NCBI GenBank assembly: GCA_024225035.1
Contig: JAAEMX010000001.1
Coordinates: 1-64,000 of the forward strand
Reading direction: 5' to 3'
Length of the DNA stretch: 64,000 nucleotides
Source: Lentisphaerota bacterium
GTDB taxonomy: Bacteria > Verrucomicrobiota > Lentisphaeria > Victivallales > Victivallaceae
Below are positions 18,436 to 27,749 of this stretch, piece by piece. Made by a program: the position numbers and the translations under genes. Below the pieces are notes generated by a model, which was not told where the DNA came from, searched no databases, and saw only the letters and a program-made list of their open reading frames with translations. Each line of letters starts with the position of its first letter. The first letter of the stretch is position 1.

Positions 18436-19641
18436 ATGAAGATGTTTTTTCGAGTCGGGGTTGGTGTGTTGCTCTTAGCGGTGATACTTCCAATTGTGAA
18501 CGGCTGTAGAAAAAATGATGAGAAAGCTAACAGGGTAGTTGAAGTAAAGACTACCATGCTTAAACCACATAATTTCGTGAATGCGATCACAGTTCAGGGG
18601 TGTATACAATCCACAAATACTGTTAATATATCCGCAAGAACCAGCGGTATTGTTGACGTTCTGAACGTGACCACTGGAAGCAAGGTCAAGAAAGGACAGG
18701 TGATGTTCCAGATTGACAAGTCAAATCTCGAGAAGAAAGTAAGCATCGCTGAACAAAAACTTAAGGTTGTAAAAACTGAACTTCGCTCTGCAATCGTTGA
18801 CTTTAGAATTGCTAAACTGTCATTGGCAAAAGCCAAGAAAGACGACGAACGCGGTCGCTTCCTTTGCAGTCAGAAAGCAATTTCAACAACGGCCTATGAA
18901 ACTGAACATCTTGCCTTTATGAAATCCGAAGGAGAGCTTGCCAAGGCTAAATCCGTGGTAGCCAATAAAATGGCTGAAGTTGAACAGTCTGAAAACAATT
19001 TAGCAATGGCAAAAAAAGACCTGAAAGACTCAGAAATTATTGCTCCGTTCAATGGCGTTGTTCTTGATAAGAGCAAGAGTCTTGGTGAATATGCCAGTAG
19101 TGCTGAGTATATCCTGTTGCTTGAAGACCTTGATTCTTTGCAGTTGGTTGTTAGGCTCAGTTCCATTTATTATAATAAGATCATCGTTGGCAAAACTCAT
19201 GCAATCATTTCCGTTCCTGGAATGCAGCAGAGCATGTACTTGCCGGCCACTTATAAAGATCCTGGTATAAATATGGACTCACGTACCTTTGAGGTAGATT
19301 TTGAGATGCCGAGACATGAGCAAATTGCTCGCGGCATGTTAACTGATGCTGACATTATACTTTGCAGGCACGCTGGAATGGGGGTGCCTGAAAGTGCAAT
19401 TATGGACCGCGCCAACGGCGTCAAGAAAGTATTCCTATATGAAAAAGGTATCGCGAAATGTGTTACCGTTGAAACCGGTGTAACTACTGACGGCTATACT
19501 GAAATACTCAACCCTGAAGTGCTTATAAACTGTCAGATAGTTGTTCATGGTCAAGAGTTCCTCAATGAAGGAGACGCGATAGCCATGAAGTGTAAAATGC
19601 CGGAAAAGGATGCTGTGAAGATCGCCGGGGTAGATAATTAA
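18436..19641 (+). CDS. RND efflux periplasmic adaptor lipoprotein
   Basis: A 401-aa membrane-fusion protein of the HlyD/AcrA type. The signal ends in VNGC, so it is likely a lipoprotein. Domains follow the usual order: lipoyl half (NISARTSGIVDVLNV), alpha hairpin (about residues 95-185), second lipoyl half (IIAPFNGVVLDKS), beta-barrel, and membrane-proximal domain. The ATG at 18436 follows AGGGGT; a TTG 6 nt earlier is less likely. It links the following permease to an outer-membrane channel, which is not encoded here. Confidence 0.9.
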   Translation: MKMFFRVGVGVLLLAVILPIVNGCRKNDEKANRVVEVKTTMLKPHNFVNAITVQGCIQSTNTVNISARTSGIVDVLNVTTGSKVKKGQVMFQIDKSNLEKKVSIAEQKLKVVKTELRSAIVDFRIAKLSLAKAKKDDERGRFLCSQKAISTTAYETEHLAFMKSEGELAKAKSVVANKMAEVEQSENNLAMAKKDLKDSEIIAPFNGVVLDKSKSLGEYASSAEYILLLEDLDSLQLVVRLSSIYYNKIIVGKTHAIISVPGMQQSMYLPATYKDPGINMDSRTFEVDFEMPRHEQIARGMLTDADIILCRHAGMGVPESAIMDRANGVKKVFLYEKGIAKCVTVETGVTTDGYTEILNPEVLINCQIVVHGQEFLNEGDAIAMKCKMPEKDAVKIAGVDN

Positions 19642-22600
19642 TGAAGCTTACAACTTTTTCTATAAAGCGCCCGGTGGCGATGTGTTGTCTTATTCTGGCA
19701 ATGATAATTGCCGGTGTTAATTCTTATCGCCGCCTTGGGCTGGATTTGATGCCTAAACTTGATATCCCGTATATCACTATCACCACAAATTATCCCGGTG
19801 CAACTCCAGAGAAAATTGAGGTTGATGTTGCAAAAAGAATAGAAGATGCGGTTGGCTCCGTTAATGGTCTTAAGCACATCAGAAGTAGCTCTGAAGAAGG
19901 CGTCTGTACGACTGAATTGGAATTTAAACTCAATGCAAATATTGATGTTGCTGCTCAGGATGTGCGTGACAAGCTTGACCAGATTATAAATGACTTGCCG
20001 CCCGACTGTGAAACTCCAACCATTGATAAGTTTGATATAAACACTCGTCCTGTGGTTAAGTTAACCGTAACCGGTGATCAGCCGCTGGATAAGATGTATG
20101 ACTTTGCTTCGGAAACGCTTAAGGATAGATTTTCTGTCCTTGACGGCGTGGCTAATGTCAAAGTCGCAGGCGGTGAAAACCTTGAAGTTCACGTTATAAT
20201 TGACCGCAGAAAACTGTCTGCCGCCAATCTGACGGTAAACAATATAATTAGTAGGATTAACGCCGAAAATGTAAGGATTCCGTCTGGGCGAGTCAAAGAA
20301 GGCGATGATGAAATCAACGTAACCTTTGATGGTGAATTCAAATCTTATGCCGATATGGGACTGTTGGAGGTTGGCAATTTTAAAGATCATCGCATTTATT
20401 TACGCGATGTAGCTACTATAAAACTGATCTCCAAAGAAAAACGCTCATTGGCATATGTAGACGGAAAACCTGCCGTCAGCATTGATGTTATCAAAAAGAG
20501 TGACTCGAATGCTGTGCAGGTTGTAAATAATGTCAGGGACGAGGTCAGTAAAATCAATGGTCTGAAAATTATTCCCAGCGGAATGAAGCTAGGATGGTTT
20601 TATGATGACGGCAACTACATTTCAGCCAGTATTGATGATGCTTGGCAAAGTATAATCTGGGCTGTTATTCTGACAGCGATAATCCTGTTCGCTTTCCTGC
20701 ATGAAATAAGATCTACATTGATAGTCGCGGTTACAATGCCAGTTTCAATCGTGGTTACTTTTGCGATTATGCGGGTCTTTGACTTTACTTTTAATAACTC
20801 AACATTGTTGGCTCTAGGAACCTCTGTCGGGGTGCTGGTGACCAACTCAATTGTTGTTATAGAAAATATATTTGAGCTGCTTAAAAAGCATAAACGCCGT
20901 CGTCGTGCCGCAAATGAAGGTACCCTGGCCGTAGCCATTCCTGTCGTAGCAAGTGCAATGACAAATGTCGTTGTATTTGTTCCTATTGCCTTGATGACTA
21001 CTCTGGTTGGTCGCTACTTCATGCCTTTTGCTATTACTATGACAGGAGCAACTATCGTGTCCCTGTTTATCAGTTTTACTCTTACACCGCTATTGGCTTC
21101 TATTTTCCTGCGCCCGAACATGCCCAATCGCAATCGTTTGCTGTCCTGGTACTCGGGCAAATGGGAAAAAGGTTACGGCTGGATTGAAGGAAAATTTGAT
21201 AAATCGCTTGACGTGATGGCAAGGCGTCCTGCGGTACCGCTATTGGCGGTGCTTGGGTTATTCCTGATCGTGGTTTGTTTTATTATGCCTCGGGTAGGTA
21301 CTTCATTTTTCCCGAATACAGACCGTGGCCGTTTTAATGTCAGGCTTGAGTTTCCGATTCGTCGAAACATTAATGCCAGCAAACGCATGGTTTTGGCAAT
21401 AGCTGAAAGAATCAGGCAGTTGCCTGAAGTTCGTAACACCATGTCGATGGTTGGTGATGTTTACGGTAATGAGGGGCAGGCGACTAAAGGTGTTTATTTA
21501 GGTCAGATAATCGTTTTGACCTCTCAGAAAAATGAGCGTTCTATAGCTCAAGAGCAGATTAAAGAAATACTGGCGAGCGAATTAAAGAATATTCCCGGTG
21601 TATCGAGCACTATCAATACTGCTTCAATTGGCGGTAGCCAGTCTGAATTAGAGATGCAGATTGCCGGGCCTGATTTGGATGTTCTGAAAGCTACTGCGGG
21701 AAAAGTTCATGAGCTCTTGGAGCATTCTCGTCTTGCTCGTGAGATTCAGAGTAATATCAGACCTCGCAAACCGGAAATTAAGATTTCTCCTAAGCGTACT
21801 GTATTGCAGGAGCTTGGGCTCACCAGTGAAACTTTCGGTAACATGCTGCGTGGTAATCTTGAAGGTATAAAAACTGGCACATTCAAGAAAAATGCCAGAT
21901 CGTATGATATCAGAGTGAAGTTTTCTGAAGAAAGAGGAACCAGGCAGGTTAAAGACTTTAAGTTCATGCTGTTCAAGGGTGTTCCTTTGAATATTGATGT
22001 CGTGGCAAATGTAATTGATTCTACTATGCCTGTTATGATCAGCCGTGCTGAAAAGAGCAGGGTTGTGGACATTTATGCGAATACTGTACCGGGCGTTTCC
22101 CTTGGAGAGCTGGTCAAATATATTAAGCAGCATATGGTTGAAGTGATGCCTGCAGGTTATACTATGCGTTTTTCCGGTTCAGCTGAGAGCATGAAAGAAG
22201 CGCAGCAGGACTTTGGCGAAGCAATTATCCTGGCGATTTTGCTGACATATCTGCTTATCGCTGCAATTTTGGAGTCCTGGTCTCGTCCATTGCTGATTAT
22301 GTTTACAATTCCACTTGGTATGATTGGTATGTTTACAGCCCTGTGGCTTTCCGGTCAGCCATTGTCAATGATGGGTTTGATGGGCGCTATCATGCTTATC
22401 GGTATCGTGGTTAATAACGCGATTCTCATTGTTGCTGAGGCTAGAGAACTTAACCGGAGAGGCATGCATGCTGATATTGCTATGATCAAAGCAGCCAAGA
22501 CGAAATTCCGTCCGATTGTCATGATCAGCATGGCTGCTATTCTGGGTATTGTGCCCCTTGCATTCGGTACTGGTCTTGGTTCTGAACTGAGAAACAGTTG

Positions 22601-22811
22601 CGGTATGGCGGTGTTTGGCGGTTTGATTTCATCAAGTCTGCTTTCTCTATATGTTATTCCGCTGATGTTCATCCAGTTCACTCGCCGCAAGCATCATGTT
22701 GCCAAGGATGATTACTGGCTTCAGGAAGATGCTAAATCTCGCGGTACATCGAACAGGTTACGGGGACGAATCCGGCACGGCGATAGAATGCGACGGCCCC
22801 CTCGTTATTGA
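19641..22811 (+). CDS. RND efflux permease (HAE-1 type)
   Basis: A 1056-aa inner-membrane pump with two repeats of six TM helices and large periplasmic loops, beginning FSIKRPVAMCCLILAM. The start overlaps the adaptor stop (TAATG). In TM4 the segment VGVLVTNSIVVIEN has Thr401-Asn402 where AcrB has its proton-relay Asp407-Asp408; TM10 has VVNNAILIV where AcrB has Lys940. Coupling may therefore differ. The last about 26 residues are Arg-rich and are encoded antisense to the 3' end of the convergent GNAT gene. Substrate unknown. Confidence 0.92.
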   Translation: MKLTTFSIKRPVAMCCLILAMIIAGVNSYRRLGLDLMPKLDIPYITITTNYPGATPEKIEVDVAKRIEDAVGSVNGLKHIRSSSEEGVCTTELEFKLNANIDVAAQDVRDKLDQIINDLPPDCETPTIDKFDINTRPVVKLTVTGDQPLDKMYDFASETLKDRFSVLDGVANVKVAGGENLEVHVIIDRRKLSAANLTVNNIISRINAENVRIPSGRVKEGDDEINVTFDGEFKSYADMGLLEVGNFKDHRIYLRDVATIKLISKEKRSLAYVDGKPAVSIDVIKKSDSNAVQVVNNVRDEVSKINGLKIIPSGMKLGWFYDDGNYISASIDDAWQSIIWAVILTAIILFAFLHEIRSTLIVAVTMPVSIVVTFAIMRVFDFTFNNSTLLALGTSVGVLVTNSIVVIENIFELLKKHKRRRRAANEGTLAVAIPVVASAMTNVVVFVPIALMTTLVGRYFMPFAITMTGATIVSLFISFTLTPLLASIFLRPNMPNRNRLLSWYSGKWEKGYGWIEGKFDKSLDVMARRPAVPLLAVLGLFLIVVCFIMPRVGTSFFPNTDRGRFNVRLEFPIRRNINASKRMVLAIAERIRQLPEVRNTMSMVGDVYGNEGQATKGVYLGQIIVLTSQKNERSIAQEQIKEILASELKNIPGVSSTINTASIGGSQSELEMQIAGPDLDVLKATAGKVHELLEHSRLAREIQSNIRPRKPEIKISPKRTVLQELGLTSETFGNMLRGNLEGIKTGTFKKNARSYDIRVKFSEERGTRQVKDFKFMLFKGVPLNIDVVANVIDSTMPVMISRAEKSRVVDIYANTVPGVSLGELVKYIKQHMVEVMPAGYTMRFSGSAESMKEAQQDFGEAIILAILLTYLLIAAILESWSRPLLIMFTIPLGMIGMFTALWLSGQPLSMMGLMGAIMLIGIVVNNAILIVAEARELNRRGMHADIAMIKAAKTKFRPIVMISMAAILGIVPLAFGTGLGSELRNSCGMAVFGGLISSSLLSLYVIPLMFIQFTRRKHHVAKDDYWLQEDAKSRGTSNRLRGRIRHGDRMRRPPRY

Positions 22812-23208
22812 CCAGAACATCTAGTGACATTAGCTTGAGGCCGCGTCGTTGAAATTCAATGGTTGCGGCCTCAATTAGTTCTTGCCCGATGCCTTTGCTG
22901 CGGTGCTGCTCAGCAGTAAATAAATACTTGATTTCTCCAAAAATATCGTCTTTTAAAATCTCTTCCGTTTCCTCAAGGCTGGACATACAGCATCCGGCTA
23001 TTTCTCCATTATCCGCTACTGCTACCAGGGTAAAATACTTGCCCGGGTCTCCATTCAGGTATTTTAGAATAATTCTGTCTGCATGCTCTTTATCTATCAT
23101 GTCTTCAGGAGTGAGGACCTGTTGATGATCAAGGAATTCGTGCATCAGCGGCAGTAGCCCCTCAAAGTCCTCATTGGCGGCAGCGCGAATAGAAATATTG
23201 CTGTCCAT
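22732..23208 (-). CDS. GNAT-family N-acetyltransferase
   Basis: A 158-aa acetyl-CoA-dependent acetyltransferase. The acetyl-CoA loop is visible in QHRSKGIGQELIEAA, followed by LDVLVNNEGAVAFYRRAGFVP, the typical C-terminal motif B. The ATG follows AAGGAG. Its 3' end overlaps the RND permease gene by 80 nt in convergent orientation. The acceptor substrate cannot be predicted. Confidence 0.85.
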   Translation of the reverse strand: MDSNISIRAAANEDFEGLLPLMHEFLDHQQVLTPEDMIDKEHADRIILKYLNGDPGKYFTLVAVADNGEIAGCCMSSLEETEEILKDDIFGEIKYLFTAEQHRSKGIGQELIEAATIEFQRRGLKLMSLDVLVNNEGAVAFYRRAGFVPVTCSMYREI

Positions 23209-23345
23209 ATGAATTTTCTCCTTGTACAGATGTGTATGGAATAAAACTCCCTTTATAAATATATTATAACCTGTTCTTTGGCAAATTTTATCAAGAGCTG
23301 TAAAATTATTATTATATTCGATGTAGCGCTATTGTAATTTCTATA

Positions 23346-23381
23346 TAAAAAAAACTCCCGCAGCCAATGACTGCGAGAGTT
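23346..23381 (-). terminator. Terminator of pal
   Basis: On the minus strand, AACTCTCGCAG and CTGCGGGAGTT form an 11-bp stem with one mismatch, a 7-nt loop and a following run of T residues. It lies 20 nt after the pal stop. Confidence 0.85.
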
Positions 23382-23400
23382 GTGATGCTGATATACAAAA

Positions 23401-23973
23401 TTATTTCATATCTGCCGGAACTAACTCGGCGCGGCGATTTTTGGCTCTGGCTTCGGGAGTTGTTCCCGGAACTGCAGGTTTGTCTTCGCCATAGCTGATA
23501 GTTTTGATTCTATTTGGAGATACGCCAAGGCTTGCAATGTAATTCTTTACTGCATTTGCACGGCGTTCGCCAAGAGCACGGTTATATTCGTTTGTGCCGC
23601 GATCATCGCAATGACCTTCAATAATAAGGCCCAATTGCTGTTGCTGGTTTAAATACTGAGCAACTCTTTCAAGTTTAGTACGTTCGCTAGCCCCAATGAT
23701 ATCACGGTCAAAAGAGAAGTAGACTGTTGGGAATTTGATGTCCGGGCGTGGACGCCAGTCACCTTGAGCGGTGCCAATTGAGTTGTCATCTGCGCCAGCA
23801 CCCCATTTGCCAACGTTTCCACCGTCAATATTCAGATCGTCCGGGCTGCCTGCTGCATCCGGAATAGGAGTGGTATTATTTTTGGGAACTTTGCTGTCAA
23901 ACATGCTGCACCCAGCACTGAATATTAACATTCCTGCTAAAAGTCCGCAACTGACAAACTTGAATAATTTCAT
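23401..23973 (-). CDS. pal: Peptidoglycan-associated lipoprotein Pal
   Basis: A 190-aa outer-membrane lipoprotein that anchors the outer membrane to peptidoglycan as part of Tol-Pal. The lipobox FSAGC gives Cys22. After a Pro/Gly/Asp-rich linker comes the OmpA-like domain, with VYFSFDRDII, the binding motif IEGHCDDRGTNEYNRALGERRA and GEDKPAVPG. The ATG at 23973 has a perfect GGAGG site; the frame is open 17 codons further upstream but those are not used. No tol genes are adjacent. Confidence 0.93.
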   Translation of the reverse strand: MKLFKFVSCGLLAGMLIFSAGCSMFDSKVPKNNTTPIPDAAGSPDDLNIDGGNVGKWGAGADDNSIGTAQGDWRPRPDIKFPTVYFSFDRDIIGASERTKLERVAQYLNQQQQLGLIIEGHCDDRGTNEYNRALGERRANAVKNYIASLGVSPNRIKTISYGEDKPAVPGTTPEARAKNRRAELVPADMK

Positions 23974-24024
23974 GAGACCTCCGCCTATACTACACTTTTT
24001 TAATGTTAAGCAAACAGCAAGCAC

Positions 24025-24176
24025 GGAAAATTTTGTTCCGAACGGCTACTCGTTGATCAATTAGATTTTTTATCACTTTAATGTTTATATTCGATAAGTC
24101 AAAGCGCTACATAGTGCGTTTGACATAAAAATAGCAATTTTTTTGTTATTTTCACAGCATTTATCATTATTTTGTT
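24025..24176. other. Intergenic between pal and ilvE
   Basis: AT-rich divergent region without a supported ORF. It should contain the pal promoter on the minus strand, but no convincing -35/-10 pair was picked out. Confidence 0.35.
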
Positions 24177-24204
24177 TTGACGGGACAAAATATGCTTCTA
24201 TATT
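24177..24204 (+). promoter_or_regulatory. Candidate promoter of ilvE
   Basis: TTGACG (24177-24182) and TATATT (24199-24204), spaced 16 bp. This would give a leader of about 175 nt before ilvE. Confidence 0.4.
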
Positions 24205-24301
24205 CCTTAGGCCTATATTTTGTTGCTCTGTTTCTCTACAGTCGCTTGATGTCATGGCTATGCCGTGTTAAAATTTGGAATGATTGAAAGAGCAGAGACA
24301 A

Positions 24302-24350
24302 GCCTCCGGACAATATTTAGGTTATTGTTCTGGCGGCATTTTATTTTTAT
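24302..24350 (+). terminator. Leader hairpin with U-rich tail, possible attenuator
   Basis: GCCTCCGGACAATA (24302-24315) pairs almost fully with TATTGTTCTGGCGGC (24323-24337) and is followed by ATTTTATTTTTAT. It lies between the candidate promoter and ilvE. A 12-codon ATG frame (24250-24288) precedes it but is not enriched in Ile, Leu or Val, and no T-box sequence is seen, so the mechanism is open. Confidence 0.4.
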
Positions 24351-24387
24351 ATATTTTGTTTTTATACTAATTTGAGGTACTCGGGAT

Positions 24388-25392
24388 ATGAACATCGATT
24401 GGGAAAATCTTGGATTTGAATTTAGTTCAACCAAGTCCAACATCCGCTTCTCCTATCATGATGGAGAATGGAGCGAAGGAAAACTTTATAATTCTGATGA
24501 GATCACTCTTTCAGTCGCGTCTAACTGTCTGCATTACGGACAGGCCGCTTTTGAAGGGCTAAAAGCTTTCTGCTGCAAAGATGGAAAGGTCAGGGTTTTT
24601 CGTCCCGAGGAAAACGCCCGCCGCCTGAATGTTTCAGCAGAATACCTCATGATGCCCAAGTTCCCTGAAGAAAAATTTATTGAAGCTGTAAAAACAATTG
24701 TACAGGACAACATCGACTATGTACCACCTTACGGTACTGGCGGTTCACTTTATATTCGTCCGGTATTGATTGGCACTACTGCGCAAATCGGTATTTCTCC
24801 GGCCAAAGACTATGAATTAATTATCATGGTTAGTCCGGTTGGACCTTATTACAAGGGTGGAATTAAGCCGGTTAACGCTATGATTCTGGATCACCTTGAC
24901 CGGGCTGCTCCGCAGGGTACTGGACATATCAAAGTTGCCGGAAACTATGCGGCCAGCCTTTATCCGACCAACATTGCTAAAAAGGGCGGTTGTCATGTAA
25001 CTTTGTTCCTGGACGCTAAAAGTCATGATTTTATCGATGAATTTGGTAGCAGTAACTTTGCAGCTATTACCCCTGACGGTAAATATGTAACTCCGCAGTC
25101 AAGTACTGTTCTGCCTAGCATTACGAATAAATCATTGATGCAGATAGCAGAAGACTTGGGGATTGAAGTCGATAGACGCCAGGTGCATCGCTCGGAATTA
25201 GAGACTTTTGCTGAAGTTGGAGCGGTTGGTACGGCTGTTGTTATCACTCCTGTCGGCAAAATTGTTCATGGCGAAAAAGTTTATGAATACGGTGACACTA
25301 TTGGTCCTGTCCTTAAAAAACTTTACGATGAAATGACTGGAATACAGTACGGTGAAATTCCTGACCGACATCATTGGATGTTGGAAGTTTAA
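24388..25392 (+). CDS. ilvE: Branched-chain amino acid aminotransferase
   Basis: A 334-aa fold-type IV PLP enzyme catalysing the last step of valine, leucine and isoleucine synthesis, and the first of their breakdown. The PLP lysine lies in GTGHIKVAGNYAASL. FDEFGS-type and SSTVLPSITNKSLMQIAEDLG motifs are present. Its length matches the longer type of bacterial and eukaryotic BCATs. It is followed by a strong terminator, so it is probably monocistronic. Confidence 0.93.
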   Translation: MNIDWENLGFEFSSTKSNIRFSYHDGEWSEGKLYNSDEITLSVASNCLHYGQAAFEGLKAFCCKDGKVRVFRPEENARRLNVSAEYLMMPKFPEEKFIEAVKTIVQDNIDYVPPYGTGGSLYIRPVLIGTTAQIGISPAKDYELIIMVSPVGPYYKGGIKPVNAMILDHLDRAAPQGTGHIKVAGNYAASLYPTNIAKKGGCHVTLFLDAKSHDFIDEFGSSNFAAITPDGKYVTPQSSTVLPSITNKSLMQIAEDLGIEVDRRQVHRSELETFAEVGAVGTAVVITPVGKIVHGEKVYEYGDTIGPVLKKLYDEMTGIQYGEIPDRHHWMLEV

Positions 25393-25412
25393 CTTTGGAA
25401 GTTTGAATACCC

Positions 25413-25453
25413 GCCGGGCGAGAGATACAAACTCCAGCCCGGCTTTTTGTTTT
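25413..25453 (+). terminator. Terminator of ilvE
   Basis: GCCGGGC (25413-25419) and GCCCGGC (25437-25443), extended by GAG/CTC pairs, then TTTTTGTTTT. Confidence 0.85.
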
Positions 25454-25485
25454 AATCTTCTGGTTTTATTTGAAGGATCTATAAT

Positions 25486-26337
25486 ATGAAAATTATAAAT
25501 AAAATAGCTGAAATGCAGCAGTACTCCACGCTGCAGCGCTGCGAGGGAAAGAAAATTGCTGTTGTCCCCACAATGGGATTTTTGCATGAGGGGCATTTGT
25601 CACTGATTGACTGTGCCCGCAAAGAAGCGGATATTGTTATTGTAACAAATTTTGTCAATCCAACCCAGTTTGCACCGCATGAGGATCTGGATACATATCC
25701 TAGAAACTTTGAGGAAGACTGTAAGCTTTGCAAAGAGCGTGGTACTGACATTGTTTTTGCTCCTGAAGCGGATGACATGTACTGTGCTGACCGCACAACA
25801 TGGGTAATCGAGGAAAAGCTTTCAAAACACCTTTGCGGTTTAAGCAGACCGGTTTTTTTCAGAGGCATTTGCACCGTAGTGACTAAGCTTTTCAACATCA
25901 CTTTGCCTGATATTGCTGTGTTTGGACAGAAAGACGCTCAACAGGCGTTGATTATAACTCGTATGGTACGTGATCTTAATTTCCCGATTGAAATCATTGT
26001 TGCTCCGCTTGTTCGTGAGAAAGACGGTCTGGCTATGAGTTCACGTAACCGTTACTTGAATGAAGGTGAACGGCATCGGGGACTGGTTATTTCACGTTCT
26101 TTATTTAGAGCTGAAAAAATGCTGGTTCAGAACGGCATAGGAAGGCTTGGCGAGGTTTTGAGCATGATTGTTGATAACATTTCAGAGGCTGGCGGAAAGA
26201 TTGATTATGTTGAGGCGCTTGATGCCGCCACTCTGGAAGAGCCTGATGAAAATGTCAAAACACTGCTGCTGGCATGTGCTGCGGATTTTGGTAAGGCCAG
26301 ACTTATTGATAATGTTTTAGTGAAAATTGGTGAATAA
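25486..26337 (+). CDS. panC: Pantothenate synthetase
   Basis: A 283-aa ATP-dependent ligase joining pantoate and beta-alanine in coenzyme A synthesis. Visible motifs: VVPTMGFLHEGHLSLI (HIGH-type nucleotide site), NPTQFAPHEDLDTYPR, FGQKDAQQ and the KMSKS-like AMSSRNRYL. panB and panD are not adjacent. It has no operon link with ilvE, which ends at a terminator 33 nt upstream. Confidence 0.95.
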   Translation: MKIINKIAEMQQYSTLQRCEGKKIAVVPTMGFLHEGHLSLIDCARKEADIVIVTNFVNPTQFAPHEDLDTYPRNFEEDCKLCKERGTDIVFAPEADDMYCADRTTWVIEEKLSKHLCGLSRPVFFRGICTVVTKLFNITLPDIAVFGQKDAQQALIITRMVRDLNFPIEIIVAPLVREKDGLAMSSRNRYLNEGERHRGLVISRSLFRAEKMLVQNGIGRLGEVLSMIVDNISEAGGKIDYVEALDAATLEEPDENVKTLLLACAADFGKARLIDNVLVKIGE

Positions 26338-26437
26338 ACCATTAAAAATTGGATATTGTCGCTCTTTAGACTATATTGCGGCAAACTATTAAAGTTATTT
26401 GTATTGAATTATATATTGACCTTTGGAGGGTACGGCA

Positions 26438-27736
26438 ATGAAAAAGATATTTTACCAGGATACTGATTTTGAACAGCAACTGGAGAATCTTTATCACCGA
26501 CCTTCATATCCACCTGAAATAGAAGAACCTGTCAAAAATATTCTACAGGGTGTCCATGAGCGTGGTAATGCTGCCCTTTCTGAGTACGCAAAGAAGTTTG
26601 ATAATGCAGAGCTTACTCCTGAACAGTTTCTAGTGGATGAGGAAGAAATCAAAAAAGCATCTCGAAAAGTTGATGCTGACTGCAGGAGTGCGGTCAAAGC
26701 GGCACTGAAAAACGTTATGTATTTTGCCGAGCAACGCATTCCACAGCCTTGGAGCTGTTCTCCACGTCCGGGAGTTATTGTAGGTGAACGCTTTGAACCA
26801 ATGGAAAGAATTGGTGTATATGTACCGGGAGGAACCGCTCCGCTGGTATCTACTGTTATACACACAGCCGGAATTGCTAAGGCTGCCGGGGTAAAAGAAA
26901 TTATAGCTGTCACTCCTCCCGGGCCGGATGGAGAAGTACATCCTGCAGTGTTATATGCGATGCGTCAGGCTGGCGTAACAGAAGTTTACCGCCTGGGCGG
27001 TGTTTACGGTATTGCAGCATTAGCTTATGGCACAGAGACCATTAAGAAGGTTGAAAAAATTGTTGGCCCAGGTAATGCTTATGTCACTGCGGCTAAAAAG
27101 CTTGTTTACGGTGAAGTGGCAATTGACATGGTAGCCGGACCTTCTGAAATTATGATAATTGCTGATGAAAAGTGCACCCCTGAATTCATTGCGGCCGATA
27201 TCCTTTCACAGGCCGAGCACGGCAGCGGGCTTGAGCAGGCGGTGTTGTTGAGCACTGATAAAGACTTGATGGATAAAGTTGAAGCGGAAGTTTATGCACA
27301 GAAAAAGCTTTTGAACCGACAGGAAACTGTAGACAAGGTCATTAGTAAAGGGGTATTCCTGATTCACGTTGAGGACATGGATGCCGCAGCTGACATTGCT
27401 GGAAAATACGCTCCGGAGCACTTGGAAATACAATGTGCGAAAGCAGGAAATGTAGCCAAAAAAGTTAAAGCTGCAGGTGCAGTGTTCATAGGTCAGTGGA
27501 CTCCGGAGCCAATCGGTGATTTTTGTGCAGGACCAAGCCATGTGTTGCCGACGGCCGGAAGTGCCCGCTTTTTCAGCGGCCTGACAGTGGAAGGTTTTTT
27601 CCGTCGTATGAGCATAGTTAATTATCATAAATCAGCTCTTAAAAAAGAGGTTGATACAGCAGTGAAATTTGCTGAAATGGAAGGGCTTGACGCTCACGGC
27701 AGAAGTGCTTCAATCAGATTCAACAGCGAAAATTGA
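26438..27736 (+). CDS. hisD: Histidinol dehydrogenase
   Basis: A 432-aa Zn- and NAD-dependent enzyme catalysing the last two steps of histidine synthesis. Hallmarks: YVPGGTAPLVSTVIHTAG, the family signature with ILSQAEHGSGLEQAVLLS, APEHLEI, and the GPSHVLPT motif. The ATG at 26438 follows GGAGGG; an in-frame TTG at 26423 is not needed. hisC follows after 13 nt, so the two form an operon. Confidence 0.95.
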   Translation: MKKIFYQDTDFEQQLENLYHRPSYPPEIEEPVKNILQGVHERGNAALSEYAKKFDNAELTPEQFLVDEEEIKKASRKVDADCRSAVKAALKNVMYFAEQRIPQPWSCSPRPGVIVGERFEPMERIGVYVPGGTAPLVSTVIHTAGIAKAAGVKEIIAVTPPGPDGEVHPAVLYAMRQAGVTEVYRLGGVYGIAALAYGTETIKKVEKIVGPGNAYVTAAKKLVYGEVAIDMVAGPSEIMIIADEKCTPEFIAADILSQAEHGSGLEQAVLLSTDKDLMDKVEAEVYAQKKLLNRQETVDKVISKGVFLIHVEDMDAAADIAGKYAPEHLEIQCAKAGNVAKKVKAAGAVFIGQWTPEPIGDFCAGPSHVLPTAGSARFFSGLTVEGFFRRMSIVNYHKSALKKEVDTAVKFAEMEGLDAHGRSASIRFNSEN

Positions 27737-27749
27737 GTGAGATCTAAAA

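Noticed and set aside
20615-20938. Long minus-strand open frames inside the RND permease gene, and similar ones in hisD, ftsI and xylA
   Set aside because: They are antisense shadows of well-identified genes with no own motifs or ribosome sites.
24250-24288. Short leader-peptide frame before ilvE
   Set aside because: Only single Leu, Val and Ile codons, which does not fit classical attenuation by branched-chain amino acids.
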